From contig NZ_JBHZGI010000004.1 in the NCBI RefSeq assembly GCF_051900535.1, positions 322,930-386,929 on the forward strand: 64,000 nucleotides of DNA. Reading direction: 5' to 3'. The stretch comes from Frateuria_A sp051900535. Lineage in GTDB: Bacteria > Pseudomonadota > Gammaproteobacteria > Xanthomonadales > Rhodanobacteraceae. Position numbers and translations under genes: made by a program. The notes beneath the pieces are model-generated. The model was not told the DNA's origin. It saw only the letters and a program-made list of their open reading frames with translations, and searched no databases. How positions within the stretch are numbered: position 1 is the stretch's first letter; the number at the start of each line of letters is the position of its first letter. Shown here piece after piece: positions 16,502 through 25,564 of this stretch.

Positions 16502-18361
16502 CTACGCGGCGGCCGGTTCCAGGCGCGTGCGGGGCACCGGTTCGCCGGCCGGATAGAGCAGCCACAGGCTGGCCAGCGCCGGCAGGCCGATCGCACCGCA
16601 GGCGACCACCCAGGCGACCTGCCCCGGCAACGACAGCGGGCGGCGGCGTACCAGCCCCAACGCTGCCAGCAACGCCGCCAGCATCAGCGCGCCGGCCAGC
16701 CACAGGATCGCTCGCGGCCTCGGCTCCGGGTTGGCGACCTGCATCGGATCGGGCGCGGCGAACAGGCCGGTCACGCCCTGGCGCAACGCATACAGCGCGG
16801 GCGAGGGCCACCACGACTGGTAACGGAACCATGCGGGGTAGTCGAACGCGATCGGCCGCCGCGCGGCGAGCGTGACGCGGCCGTCGTCGTGCACCCAGGT
16901 GACGGTCTGGTACGGCGCGGCGCCCGCCATCGTGTAGTCGTAGTTGGTGTACGCGTTGGAAACCAGGTAACCGTCGACCAGCTCGATCAGTTCCAGGTTG
17001 TGCAGGCCGCCGGGACCGCCGGGAATGGGCATGCGCTGGCGCGGACGGAGCAGGTTTTCGCTCGCCACTACGTCGCGGCCGTCGAAGAAATACAGCGCCC
17101 GGTTGCTCAGGGCGACCAGGTTTTCGCCCACCGGCGCGGTGGCGAGCAGCCATTCGCCGTCCGGCAGCCGGAGGCGCGGGAACACGCGGCCGGTTTCGCT
17201 CACGTAGTGGTAGAGCATGTTGCCGGCCAGCAGGCTGCGATCTTCCTTCGGCTGACCGGGGAGTCCGCGGGTGGCCACGGCCGGCGCCGGGAACGCCGCG
17301 TTGGCGCCGCCGACGCCGAGCGTACCGATGGCACGGCCGCCGGCGATGCGGTAGCCGGACAGGCGCATGCGGTCGTGGCTGAAGGTCCAGCGCACGCCGC
17401 GCGCCGGATCGTCGAAGTCGACCGGCGCGGCGTTGGTGAGCGCGCCGCGGACCGGCACCTCGTCGAGGTCCGGCGCGATCGCCACCACGTCCGACAGCGC
17501 CACCTGCTCGCGCCACAGCGGCGCTTCGGGTGCGGCACTGGCCGCCAGCCCGGCGAGCATGCGCCGCTGCGGCGTCATGCGCTCGGTTTCGTTCTGGCCG
17601 CCGCGCGGCGGTGTCTCGGTGTTGTTCGGATGGGTGCCCTGGACCATCCAGATCACCTGCGCGCCGACCTGCACCACCACGATGATGGCCACATAGACGG
17701 CCATTTGCAGCGGCAGGGCCAGCAGTACGGTCGCCCCCGCGCTTCGCGGCGGCGCCGACAGGTCCGGCTTGAACGACGCCACCGCCATCGCGGCAAGCCA
17801 TGCCAGGGCGAAGACCTGCATCAGCAACGCCCACGCACCGCTGGCCTGGCTGGCGACCGGCACCAGCAGCAGCGCCAGCGCGGCGATCGCGCTGCGCGGG
17901 CGGCCCAGCATGCAGCAGGCACCGGCGAGGTAGCCGCAGGCGGCCAGCGACCATGCCGCCAGCGGCAGCAGCCAGTGGCGCAGGTCGACCACGCGCGCGG
18001 TAAGCCCGGCCTGGTAGGCGGCGGCCAGCAGCACCGGCAGCGCCACCGCGACCGCCAGCCACACCAGCCCCGCGCCGAGCAGCGCGGTGGCGATGCGCCC
18101 TGGTGCGAGCGGGCGGTGCAGCAGGTTGAGCCACACGTTCGGGCGGCGGTAGCTGCCCATCTGGTAAAGCCCCAGCAGCACGCCGGCCAGCACGTCGACA
18201 CCACCGAATACGCGGTAGACGAAGATCGGCTGCTGGGCCAGGTCGACCAGGCGGGTGAAGAACAGCAGCACCAGCAGATGCACCGCGAACGCACCGAGCG
18301 CCCAGCCGCGGAAGCGCAGCAGCTCGGCCTGGATCAGGTCACGCGTGTCGCCCCTCCTCAT
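16502..18361 (-). CDS. ABC transporter membrane protein with large extracytoplasmic domain
   Basis: A 619-residue protein of no named family that I recognise. It starts four bases inside the end of the ATPase gene (ATGA overlap), so it is the partner permease. About seven membrane helices fill residues 20-240 (WALGAFAVHLLVLLFF, LLALPLQMAVYVAIIVVVQ). A soluble stretch of about 300 residues follows, with repeats that resemble propeller blades (SGYRIAGGRAIGTLG, LVALSNRALYFFDG, LVDGYLVSNAYTNYDY). Two last helices end the protein (ILWLAGALMLAALLAALG and VAWVVACGAIGLPALASLWL). The layout suggests an exporter or a sensor-transporter of YtrA-type operons. The substrate is unknown. Confidence 0.75.
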   Translation of the reverse strand: MRRGDTRDLIQAELLRFRGWALGAFAVHLLVLLFFTRLVDLAQQPIFVYRVFGGVDVLAGVLLGLYQMGSYRRPNVWLNLLHRPLAPGRIATALLGAGLVWLAVAVALPVLLAAAYQAGLTARVVDLRHWLLPLAAWSLAACGYLAGACCMLGRPRSAIAALALLLVPVASQASGAWALLMQVFALAWLAAMAVASFKPDLSAPPRSAGATVLLALPLQMAVYVAIIVVVQVGAQVIWMVQGTHPNNTETPPRGGQNETERMTPQRRMLAGLAASAAPEAPLWREQVALSDVVAIAPDLDEVPVRGALTNAAPVDFDDPARGVRWTFSHDRMRLSGYRIAGGRAIGTLGVGGANAAFPAPAVATRGLPGQPKEDRSLLAGNMLYHYVSETGRVFPRLRLPDGEWLLATAPVGENLVALSNRALYFFDGRDVVASENLLRPRQRMPIPGGPGGLHNLELIELVDGYLVSNAYTNYDYTMAGAAPYQTVTWVHDDGRVTLAARRPIAFDYPAWFRYQSWWPSPALYALRQGVTGLFAAPDPMQVANPEPRPRAILWLAGALMLAALLAALGLVRRRPLSLPGQVAWVVACGAIGLPALASLWLLYPAGEPVPRTRLEPAAA

Positions 18362-19263
18362 GCCGCCGCCGGCATCGCGTGGTTCTTCGCCAGGAAGCCG
18401 TTGACCGCGCGGTCCAGGCTCACCGGCATGCTCTGCACCGTGCGCGCGCCGGCGCCGCGCAGGAATTGCGCGAACGCCTCGTCCTGGTCGAGCACCAGGT
18501 AGTGGTGCAGGCCGTCGATGCGCTGCACCTGCAGCAGGCCCGGCACGCTGGCCGGCGGCGGGCCGGCGAACGGGATGTCGGCGACCCAGTGCGTGACGCG
18601 CGCGCAGAACTCCTCCGGCGCCGACATGTGCGCGAGGCGCCCCCGCTCGAGGATGATCAGGTTCTCGGCGACGCGCTCGATCTCTTCCATCTGGTGCGAG
18701 CAATAGATCACCGTGCAGGATTCGGCGGCGCTGGAATACATCAGCGATTCGAGGAACGCGCGCTTGGCGACCACGTCCAGGCCCAGCGTGGGCTCGTCCA
18801 ACACCAGCAGCTCCGGGCCCTGCGCCAGCGTCAGCGCGAGGTTGAAACCGGCGCGCTCGCCGCGCGAGAGCTGGCCGACCTTCTGCTCGGGCAGCACGTG
18901 GTAATGGCCGATCACCTCGTCGTACGCGCGCTGGTTCCAGCGCGGGTACTGGTGGCGCTGCATGGCGGCCACCGCCGAGACGCGCATCCAGCCGGGCAGC
19001 GTGTGTTCCTCGTTGACGAAGCCGATGCGCCCGCGATCCTCGGGCGTGAGCCGCTGGCTGTCGCGGCCCAGGATGCGCGCGCTGCCGCTGGTCGGCGGCA
19101 GGAAGCCGAGCAGGATGCGGAACAGCGTGGACTTGCCGGCGCCGTTGGCGCCGACGATGGCGTGGATGCGGCCGGCGGCGATGGAAAGGTCCAGCGCGTC
19201 GAGCGCGAGCTTGGCGCCGTAGCGCTTGGTCAGGGCGCGGGTTTCGATGACGTGGTCGGTCAT
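18358..19263 (-). CDS. ABC transporter ATP-binding protein
   Basis: A 301-residue ATPase. Walker A is GANGAGKST near residue 38. The signature is LSRGERAG, a variant of LSGGQ. Walker B is LLVLDEPTLGLD, and the switch histidine is in YCSHQMEE. The C-terminal about 80 residues (PPPASVPGLLQVQRIDGLHHY onward) form an extra domain found in ABC-2-type exporters. It lies between a YtrA-like GntR gene, 21 bases upstream, and the permease gene, which it overlaps. The three therefore form one operon. Such modules in other bacteria respond to cell-wall-active or membrane-active compounds, but nothing here identifies the ligand. Confidence 0.9.
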   Translation of the reverse strand: MTDHVIETRALTKRYGAKLALDALDLSIAAGRIHAIVGANGAGKSTLFRILLGFLPPTSGSARILGRDSQRLTPEDRGRIGFVNEEHTLPGWMRVSAVAAMQRHQYPRWNQRAYDEVIGHYHVLPEQKVGQLSRGERAGFNLALTLAQGPELLVLDEPTLGLDVVAKRAFLESLMYSSAAESCTVIYCSHQMEEIERVAENLIILERGRLAHMSAPEEFCARVTHWVADIPFAGPPPASVPGLLQVQRIDGLHHYLVLDQDEAFAQFLRGAGARTVQSMPVSLDRAVNGFLAKNHAMPAAA

Positions 19264-19284
19264 GGCTCAAGGTCTCGGGACAGG

Positions 19285-19692
19285 TCAGGCGCTTTTGCGG
19301 GACAACACCTGCAGCGCGCGGTCCAGTCGCGACAGCGCGCGCTCGGGCGGGTAATCGAGCGCCGCCACCTCGTGCACGAAGGCCTGGATGGCCTCGTCCA
19401 TGCGCCGATCGCGTTCGCCGTTGGAGAGCCGCTGGCGCGGCGTGGCGACGAACAGGCCCAGGCCCTGGCGCGACTCCAGCCAGCCTTCGGCGGTGAGCTC
19501 GGCGTACGCCTTCGCCACGGTGTTGGGGTTGATCGTCAGCTGCTGGGCCAGGCCGCGCACGCTGGGCAGCTGGTCGCCCGGACTGAGTTCCGCGGTGGCG
19601 ATCTTCATGCGCACGCCGTCGACGATCTGCTTGCTGATCGGACGCGCATCGCCGGTGGCGATCTGGAGCATCAGGGCCTGGCTGCGGGGCAT
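19285..19692 (-). CDS. GntR-family regulator, YtrA subfamily
   Basis: A 135-residue regulator with an N-terminal winged helix: PISKQIVDGVRMKIATAELSPGDQLPSVRGLAQQL, then INPNTVAKAYAELTAEGWLESRQG. The tail of about 50 residues is too short for a ligand-binding domain, which is the mark of the YtrA subfamily. YtrA proteins repress the ABC-transporter genes that follow them. It is the first gene of the operon, and an inverted repeat lies on its own promoter, so autorepression is likely. The ATG at 19692 is 16 bases from the edge of that repeat. Confidence 0.88.
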   Translation of the reverse strand: MPRSQALMLQIATGDARPISKQIVDGVRMKIATAELSPGDQLPSVRGLAQQLTINPNTVAKAYAELTAEGWLESRQGLGLFVATPRQRLSNGERDRRMDEAIQAFVHEVAALDYPPERALSRLDRALQVLSRKSA

Positions 19693-19707
19693 GGTCGTCT
19701 GTCCTGT

Positions 19708-19750
19708 CTGTACTGTGTGTAGTAGTACAGGCGTCTTTATGGCCTGTCAA
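19708..19750 (-). promoter_or_regulatory. Promoter and operator of the YtrA-ABC operon
   Basis: On the minus strand TTGACA (19750-19745), a 17-base spacer and TACTAC (19727-19722) form the promoter. The inverted repeat CTGTACT-N9-AGTACAG (19708-19730) covers the -10 box and the likely transcription start. This is where a repressor would act, and the adjacent YtrA-type protein is the obvious candidate. Confidence 0.7.
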
Positions 19751-19914
19751 GCGCCGTAGATGCGCTTCAAGCCACCATCGCCTCGGCACGAAGTTGCGGC
19801 GGACCAAAGCCCACCACTGCAAGTGGCCGCCGGGGCAGGACAGCGCAGCGCCGCCCTTCGCCCCGTCGATCTGCTACGTTCCCGGCCCTGCCCGTTTGCC
19901 GCTGGACGTTCCCG

Positions 19915-21954
19915 ATGTCGCTCCGCCCGCTGTTGCCCCTGCTCGCCGCCGCCGCGCTCGCCGGCTGCGCCTCCAGCCCCACCACGCCCGCCGCGGCACC
20001 CGATGGCACCCGCGCGGACGTGGCGATCCTGGAGACCACCGACGTCCATGCGAACGTGCTGAGCTGGGACTACTTCAAGGCCAAGGACGACCCGACGGTC
20101 GGCTACGAGCGGGTCGCTACGCTGATCCGCCGGGCACGCGCCGAATTCTCCAACAGCTTCCTGTTCGACAGCGGCGACACCATCCAGGGCACCGTGCTGG
20201 CCGACTACCAGGCGATGGTCACGCCGCTGGGCTGCGCGCAGGAGCTGGCCATCTACCAGGCGATGGACGCGGTCGGCTACGACGGCGGCACCGCCGGCAA
20301 CCACGAGTTCAACTACGGCCTGCCGTTCCTCTCGCAGGTCACCGGCACGCCGATGGAGATCGACGGCAAACGCACCACGCATTGCGCGGGCCCGCACTTC
20401 CCGCTGGTGCTGTCCAACGTGTTCGACGCCAAGAGCGGCAAGCCGATCTTCAAGCCGTGGACGATGGTGACGAAGACCATCGAGGCCTACAGCGCCGACG
20501 GCAGCCGCCTGCAGGTGCCGCTCAAGGTGGCGATCATCGGCTTCACGCCGCCGCCGATCCTCAAGTGGGACCAGCGCAACCTGCAGGGCAAGGTCACCGT
20601 CAGCGGCGTGGTCGAGGCGGCCCAGCGCTACCTGCCGCAGATCCAGGCAGAGCATCCGGACCTGGTGGTGGCGATCCTGCACGGCGGTCTCAACACCGCG
20701 CCTTACACCAGCGACATGGAGAACGGCGGCTGGTACCTGGCTGGCGTGCCTGGTATCGACGTGCTGCTGCTGGGCCACTCGCACACCGAGTTTCCGGGGC
20801 CGCGCTACGACGGCATGAAGGACGTCGACGCCAAGCGCGGCTTCGTGCGCGGCAAGCCGGCGGTGATGGGCGGCTTCTTCGGCAAAGACCTGGGCGTGAT
20901 CAAGCTGGCGCTCGAACGACAGAGCGGTCGCTGGACCATCGACCGCGACGACACCCACTGCGAAGTGCGCCCGATCTGCCCGCAGAAGAACCGGTGCGTG
21001 CCGGCCGACCCGACGATCGCACCGCTGGTGGCGCAGGCGCACAATGCCACGGTGGCCTACGTGAACACGCCCATCGGCGAAGCGAAGCTGCGCCTGTCGA
21101 GCTATTTCTCCGACGAGGGCGACATGACCGCGCTGGCGGTGGTCAACGCCGCGCAGCGCGATTACGTGCAGCGTGAGCTGCCCAAGCTGCACCCGGAACT
21201 TGCCGGCGTGCCGGTGCTCGCCGCGGCGGCCGCTTTCCGCACCGGTTTCGGCGGTCCCGACGACTACACCGACGTGCCGCCGGGCCCGCTCACCCTGCGC
21301 AGCGCGGCAGACCTGTACTTCTATCCGAACACGCTCGCCGCGGTGAAAACCGACGGCGCGGGCGTGAAGGCGTGGCTGGAGACCTCGGCCGCGCGCTTCA
21401 ACCGCATCGACCCGGCCACGCCCGGCGAGCAGGCGCTGATCAACACCCACGTGCCGGGCTTCAACTTCGACCAGATCCAGGGCGACCTCGCCTACGTGAT
21501 CGACGTGAGCAAACCCGTCGGCGAGCGCATCGTGGAGCTCCGGTACCAGGGCAAGCCGGTGACGCCGTCGCAGCCGTTCATCGTCGCCACCAACAACTAC
21601 CGCGCCAGCGGTGGCGGCAACTTTCCCGGGCTCGACGGCCGCAATATCGTGCTCGATACGACCGATGGCGTGCGCGAGATCGTAGCCGCCTGGCTCAAGC
21701 GCATCGGCACGCTCGATCGCGCCGAATTGCCCGGTACCTCGTGGCGCTTCGCAGCGCTGCAGACGCGGGGCGCGGTGACTTTCACCGCCGCCGCGGGCAA
21801 GCAGGCCATCGCCGCCGCCGACGGCGTGGCAGGCATCCGCCAGTTGCGCGAGAACGGCGACGGCACGGCGACGTACGCTATCGACCTTGCCGGACGCGTG
21901 CCGCCCAAGGTCGACGGCCAGCCGGCCCACCGTCGTCGCCATGCCGGCCACTGA
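19915..21954 (+). CDS. cpdB: 2',3'-cyclic-nucleotide 2'-phosphodiesterase/3'-nucleotidase, lipoprotein
   Basis: A 679-residue calcineurin-like enzyme of the CpdB/5'-nucleotidase family. It scavenges phosphate and nucleosides from cyclic and 3'-nucleotides outside the inner membrane. The metal-binding motifs appear in order: TTDVHAN, DSGDTIQG, GNHEFNYG, LHGG and GHSHTEF. A C-terminal substrate domain follows (PFIVATNNYRASGGGNFPG). The signal ends in LAGC-A, a lipobox, so it should be lipid-anchored, whereas E. coli CpdB is soluble. A Thr/Pro/Ala linker lies between the lipid anchor and the enzyme. The last 14 bases overlap thrB in another frame. The functional reason for this pairing is not evident. 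Confidence 0.9.
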   Translation: MSLRPLLPLLAAAALAGCASSPTTPAAAPDGTRADVAILETTDVHANVLSWDYFKAKDDPTVGYERVATLIRRARAEFSNSFLFDSGDTIQGTVLADYQAMVTPLGCAQELAIYQAMDAVGYDGGTAGNHEFNYGLPFLSQVTGTPMEIDGKRTTHCAGPHFPLVLSNVFDAKSGKPIFKPWTMVTKTIEAYSADGSRLQVPLKVAIIGFTPPPILKWDQRNLQGKVTVSGVVEAAQRYLPQIQAEHPDLVVAILHGGLNTAPYTSDMENGGWYLAGVPGIDVLLLGHSHTEFPGPRYDGMKDVDAKRGFVRGKPAVMGGFFGKDLGVIKLALERQSGRWTIDRDDTHCEVRPICPQKNRCVPADPTIAPLVAQAHNATVAYVNTPIGEAKLRLSSYFSDEGDMTALAVVNAAQRDYVQRELPKLHPELAGVPVLAAAAAFRTGFGGPDDYTDVPPGPLTLRSAADLYFYPNTLAAVKTDGAGVKAWLETSAARFNRIDPATPGEQALINTHVPGFNFDQIQGDLAYVIDVSKPVGERIVELRYQGKPVTPSQPFIVATNNYRASGGGNFPGLDGRNIVLDTTDGVREIVAAWLKRIGTLDRAELPGTSWRFAALQTRGAVTFTAAAGKQAIAAADGVAGIRQLRENGDGTATYAIDLAGRVPPKVDGQPAHRRRHAGH

Positions 21955-22882
21955 GCCTTTCCCATCGGTCGCCAGTGCGTTCGCCCCCGCCTGCGTGGGC
22001 AACGTCGGCGTGGGCTTCGACATCCTGGGCCACACCCTCGCCGGCGCCGGCGACCGCGCGCAGGTCCGCCGCATCGACGAGCCGGTGGTGCGCATCGCCG
22101 CCATCGAGGGCGTGGTGCGCGACCTGCCGCTGGAGGCCGAACGCAATACCGCCGGCGCCGCGCTGCTCGCACTGCGCGCCGGTCGGGATCTTTCGCACGG
22201 CTTCGAGCTGACCCTGCACAAGGGCATCGCGCTGGGTTCCGGGATGGCCGGCTCGGCGGCCTCCTGCGTGGCCGCGCTCATCGCCGCCAACGCGCTGCTG
22301 GATGAGCCGCTCCCGCGCGAGGCGCTGTACGGCTTCGCGATGGACGGCGAGGCGGTGGCCAGCGGCGGGCGCCACGGCGACAACGTCGGCCCGCAATTGC
22401 TCGGCGGCCTGGTGCTCGCGACCGCCACGCGGCTGGTGCGCATTCCGGTGCCGGCGGCCTGGCATTGCGCGCTGGTGCACCCGCACTGCGTGCTGGAAAC
22501 GCGCCGCTCGCGCGCGGTACTGGCCGGAAGTTATGCGCTGTCGGAATTCGTCGCGCAAAGCGCCAACCTGGCGCAGGTGATCGCCGGCTGCTGGCGCGCC
22601 GACGCGGCGCTGGTGCGCGAGGGTCTCAAGGACGTGCTGGTCGAACCGCGCCGCGCGCCACTGGTGCCCAATTTCGCCCGCGTGCAGCAGGCCGCGCTCG
22701 ACCACGGTGCCCTGGGCGCCAGCATCTCCGGCGCAGGCCCCAGCGTGTTCGGCTGGTTCGAGGACGCGCACCGGGCGACCGCCGCCGCCGAGGCGATGCG
22801 CGCCGCGTTCGCCGACGCCGGCCTGGACAGCGACGTGCTGGTCGGCGCCATCGACGGCCCGGGCGCGCAGTTGCTCGCATGA
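21941..22882 (+). CDS. thrB: Homoserine kinase
   Basis: A 313-residue GHMP kinase that makes O-phospho-homoserine from homoserine and ATP. Landmarks are VGNVGVGFDILGH at residues 18-30, the phosphate-binding loop LGSGMAGSAASCVAAL (the family has GxGSSAA-like sequence here) and a C-terminal GALGASISGAGPSVFG. The ATG at 21941 lies inside the end of cpdB. Longer in-frame starts would only add sequence antiparallel to nothing conserved. Its stop overlaps the thrC start (ATGA). The expected thrA (aspartokinase-homoserine dehydrogenase) does not lie upstream in this window. Confidence 0.93.
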   Translation: MPATEPFPSVASAFAPACVGNVGVGFDILGHTLAGAGDRAQVRRIDEPVVRIAAIEGVVRDLPLEAERNTAGAALLALRAGRDLSHGFELTLHKGIALGSGMAGSAASCVAALIAANALLDEPLPREALYGFAMDGEAVASGGRHGDNVGPQLLGGLVLATATRLVRIPVPAAWHCALVHPHCVLETRRSRAVLAGSYALSEFVAQSANLAQVIAGCWRADAALVREGLKDVLVEPRRAPLVPNFARVQQAALDHGALGASISGAGPSVFGWFEDAHRATAAAEAMRAAFADAGLDSDVLVGAIDGPGAQLLA

Positions 22883-24201
22883 GCGCACTGCGCTACCTGA
22901 GCACGCGCGGTCGGGCGCCCGCGGTCACCTTGAGCGAAGCGATCGCCGCCGGCCTGGCGCCGGATGGCGGGCTGTACGTGCCCGAACGCCTGCCGTCGAT
23001 CGACCTGGCCGCGTTCGATCCGGACGGCGACCTGGCCGCCACCGCGACCACCCTGCTCACGCCCTTCTTCGCCGGCGATCCGCTGGCCGACGCCCTGCCC
23101 GCGATCTGCGCCGAGGCATTCACCTTCAATGCGCCGCTGCGCCCGCTCGCGCGCCCGGACGCGTCGTTGCTGGAGCTTTTCCACGGCCCGACCGCCGCCT
23201 TCAAGGACTTCGGCGCGCGCTTCCTCGCCGCCTGCCTGCGCCGGCTGCGCGACCCGGATGCGCCGCCGTTGACCATCCTTGTCGCAACCTCCGGCGACAC
23301 CGGCGCCGCGGTGGGCGCCGCGTTCCACCAGCGGTCCGACCTTGAGCGCAGCGGCGTGCGCGTGGCGATCCTCTATCCGGACGGCCGCGTTTCGCCGCGT
23401 CAGGCGCACCAGTTGGGCAGCTTCGGCGACAACGTGCACGCATTGCGCGTGGCCGGCAGCTTCGACGATTGCCAGCGCTTGGTGAAGGCGGCCCTCAACG
23501 ACGCCGGCCTGCAGCGCGAGGTACCGCTCAGTTCCGCCAACAGCATCAGCCTGGGCCGGCTGCTGCCGCAGATGAGCTACTACGCCCATGCGGCCCTGCG
23601 CTGGTGGCGCGCCCATGGCCGGCCGCTCGATTTCATCATCCCCACCGGCAACCTCGGCAACGCCATGGCCTGCGTCTGGACGCGCGGCATGGGCCTGCCC
23701 GTCGGCGACATCCGCCTGGCCTGCAACGCCAACGGCACGCTGCCGGACTTCTTCGCCGGCGCCGGTTACCGGCCGCGCGATGCCATCGCCACGCTGGCCA
23801 ATGCCATGGACGTGGGCGCACCAAGCAACTTCGAGCGGCTGCGCTGGACTTTCGGTGGCGACGATGACGCCGTCCGCCACGCCCTGCGTGCCGCGAGCAT
23901 CGACGATGCGACCATCCGCGCCACGCTGCTGCGCCACGCGCGCGACCACGACGAAGTGGTCTGTCCGCACACCGCTACCGCACTGGCAGTGCTCGACCGC
24001 GAGCCGCGAGGGGATGCGCGTCACTGGGCGGTGGTCGCGACCGCGCACCCGGCCAAGTTCGATGCGGTGCTGGAACCGCTGCTCGGCCACGCGCTCACGG
24101 TGCCACCGGCATTGGCCGCCATGCTCGAGCGTCCCGCGGTGGCGGCGCCGATGGGAGTCGACGAGCAGGCCCTCGGGCAGTGGTTGCGCAAGCTGGCCTG
24201 A
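22879..24201 (+). CDS. thrC: Threonine synthase
   Basis: A 440-residue pyridoxal-phosphate enzyme that turns O-phospho-homoserine into threonine. It starts YLSTRGRAP and has TLSEAIAAGLAPDGGLYVPE, as in the E. coli-type class. The cofactor lysine is Lys109 in FHGPTAAFKDFGARF, followed by ATSGDTGAAVG and the phosphate-binding PTGNLGNAMA. The ATGA overlap with thrB indicates translational coupling. After the stop a short CCCCGC-GAT-GCGGGG hairpin (24206-24220) could end or attenuate the transcript. Confidence 0.94.
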   Translation: MSALRYLSTRGRAPAVTLSEAIAAGLAPDGGLYVPERLPSIDLAAFDPDGDLAATATTLLTPFFAGDPLADALPAICAEAFTFNAPLRPLARPDASLLELFHGPTAAFKDFGARFLAACLRRLRDPDAPPLTILVATSGDTGAAVGAAFHQRSDLERSGVRVAILYPDGRVSPRQAHQLGSFGDNVHALRVAGSFDDCQRLVKAALNDAGLQREVPLSSANSISLGRLLPQMSYYAHAALRWWRAHGRPLDFIIPTGNLGNAMACVWTRGMGLPVGDIRLACNANGTLPDFFAGAGYRPRDAIATLANAMDVGAPSNFERLRWTFGGDDDAVRHALRAASIDDATIRATLLRHARDHDEVVCPHTATALAVLDREPRGDARHWAVVATAHPAKFDAVLEPLLGHALTVPPALAAMLERPAVAAPMGVDEQALGQWLRKLA

Positions 24202-24205
24202 CCGT

Positions 24206-24220
24206 CCCCGCGATGCGGGG
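24206..24220 (+). terminator. Small hairpin after thrC
   Basis: A six-base-pair GC stem (CCCCGC/GCGGGG) with loop GAT, five bases past the thrC stop and without a U-tract. It is a weak candidate for a transcript end. The remaining bases to 24454 show nothing else recognisable. Confidence 0.3.
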
Positions 24221-24454
24221 GACCACGAAAAGGTCGAGCGCCGTGCGGCGCACGCGACGAACGGCATCCGGCCGATCGGGCTATCCACGGAAAGGCGGCC
24301 AGTCCCGACGCTGCGTTTCGTCACTACGCGGTGCGGGTGGATACCGTGGCTGTGTGGTTGATGGGGCGCTGGAGGGACAGCGCGGGCGCGCAGCCAGCGC
24401 CCTGGCGCCGTTGGGCAACCCATCCGGACGTCTGGACGTCCGCAGTCGGCCGGC

Positions 24455-25564
24455 TCAGAACAGGTCGATGCTGCCGGTGCTCATCGGCTCGGCCACCAGC
24501 GCACCCTGGCGGACCAGTTCCTCGTAGCCGTGGGTGCGGTTGCGGCCGTGCTCCTTGGCGAAGTACAGCGCCTTGTCGGCGCGGTCGATCACCGTCTCGG
24601 GGTAATCGCCCATCGCGGCCAGCGCGTAGCCGACGCTGACGGTCACGTGGCCGACCTGCGGGAACAGGTAGCTTGCGACCCGTTCGCGGAAGCGTTCCAG
24701 CGCGCGGCGGGCCTCGGCCTCGTCGTGGCCGGCCAGCAGGATCACGAATTCCTCGCCGCCGAAGCGGAACAGCACGTCGCCCTGGCGGAAGCTGGCGCGC
24801 ATCTGCTGTGCCAGCAGCAGGATCACCTCGTCGCCGTAGATGTGCCCGAAGGTGTCGTTGATGCGCTTGAAATGGTCGATGTCGAAGATCGCCAGCCACA
24901 CGCCATCGGACGCGGCGCGGCCGGCGCGTCGTTCATCTTTTTCCCTGGCCGCGCCCGGGCAGTGGAACAGCCGCTGCAGGTGGCGTTCGAAGGTGCGCCG
25001 GTTGTACAGGCCGGTGAGCTTGTCGCGTTCGCTCTCGTTGAGCAGGGTGATGTAGTTGGCGTAGATCCGCGCGAAGCCTTCGGCCAGTGCGTGGGCCGCG
25101 TCCAGCGGAGCGTCGGATTCGAGCTGCAGCGCACCCAATGCGCGTCCTTCGTGCAGGATCGGCACGTACAGGCGATGGCCGTCGGCGTTCGCCTCGGCGT
25201 GGCTCTGCTGCCGGTCCATGCAGCGCCAGACCGGTGCCAGCTCGGGATCGTCCGCGGCCGGGGTGCAGGCGCGCAACGAGAACACGCCCTGCGCGTCGGC
25301 GGTGCAGCGCACCAGGCTTTCCACTTGCCGACCGTCGACCGCGCGCTTGCACAGAATGACCGCCCGGGCCGGTGCGAGCTCGGCCAGCGACAGCGCCAGG
25401 CTGTGGTCGAGCGCGTCGATGTCGCGGTGATGGGTGAAAGCGGCCACCGAGTCGAGCAGGCGTGCGTGCGCCGGCGCCATCGGGCTTCGTGAGGGCGGCG
25501 CAACCGCGGGGATGGCCCGAGCGGGCACGGCGTCCTGCGCGACGATGTCGTATGCCACGGACAT
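24455..25564 (-). CDS. Diguanylate cyclase with N-terminal GAF-like sensor
   Basis: A 369-residue cytoplasmic protein that should make cyclic di-GMP. The C-terminal GGDEF domain starts at DKLTGLYNRRTFE and has the active-site signature GGEEF at residues 269-273. RQGD at 260-263 is an intact RxxD inhibitory site at the canonical five-residue spacing, so product inhibition is expected. The first about 190 residues are GAF-like (GHRLYVPILHEGRALGALQLESD). No membrane helix or phospho-acceptor domain is seen, so a small cytoplasmic signal or partner is likely. The ATG at 25564 has an AGGAGG site seven bases upstream; longer starts would cross that site. Confidence 0.9.
   Translation of the reverse strand: MSVAYDIVAQDAVPARAIPAVAPPSRSPMAPAHARLLDSVAAFTHHRDIDALDHSLALSLAELAPARAVILCKRAVDGRQVESLVRCTADAQGVFSLRACTPAADDPELAPVWRCMDRQQSHAEANADGHRLYVPILHEGRALGALQLESDAPLDAAHALAEGFARIYANYITLLNESERDKLTGLYNRRTFERHLQRLFHCPGAAREKDERRAGRAASDGVWLAIFDIDHFKRINDTFGHIYGDEVILLLAQQMRASFRQGDVLFRFGGEEFVILLAGHDEAEARRALERFRERVASYLFPQVGHVTVSVGYALAAMGDYPETVIDRADKALYFAKEHGRNRTHGYEELVRQGALVAEPMSTGSIDLF

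Noticed and set aside
18362..19822. In-frame upstream extension of the permease gene across the ATPase and GntR genes
   Set aside because: The extension is Arg/Pro/Gly-rich shadow sequence. The ATGA overlap at 18361 and the membrane helices define the true start.
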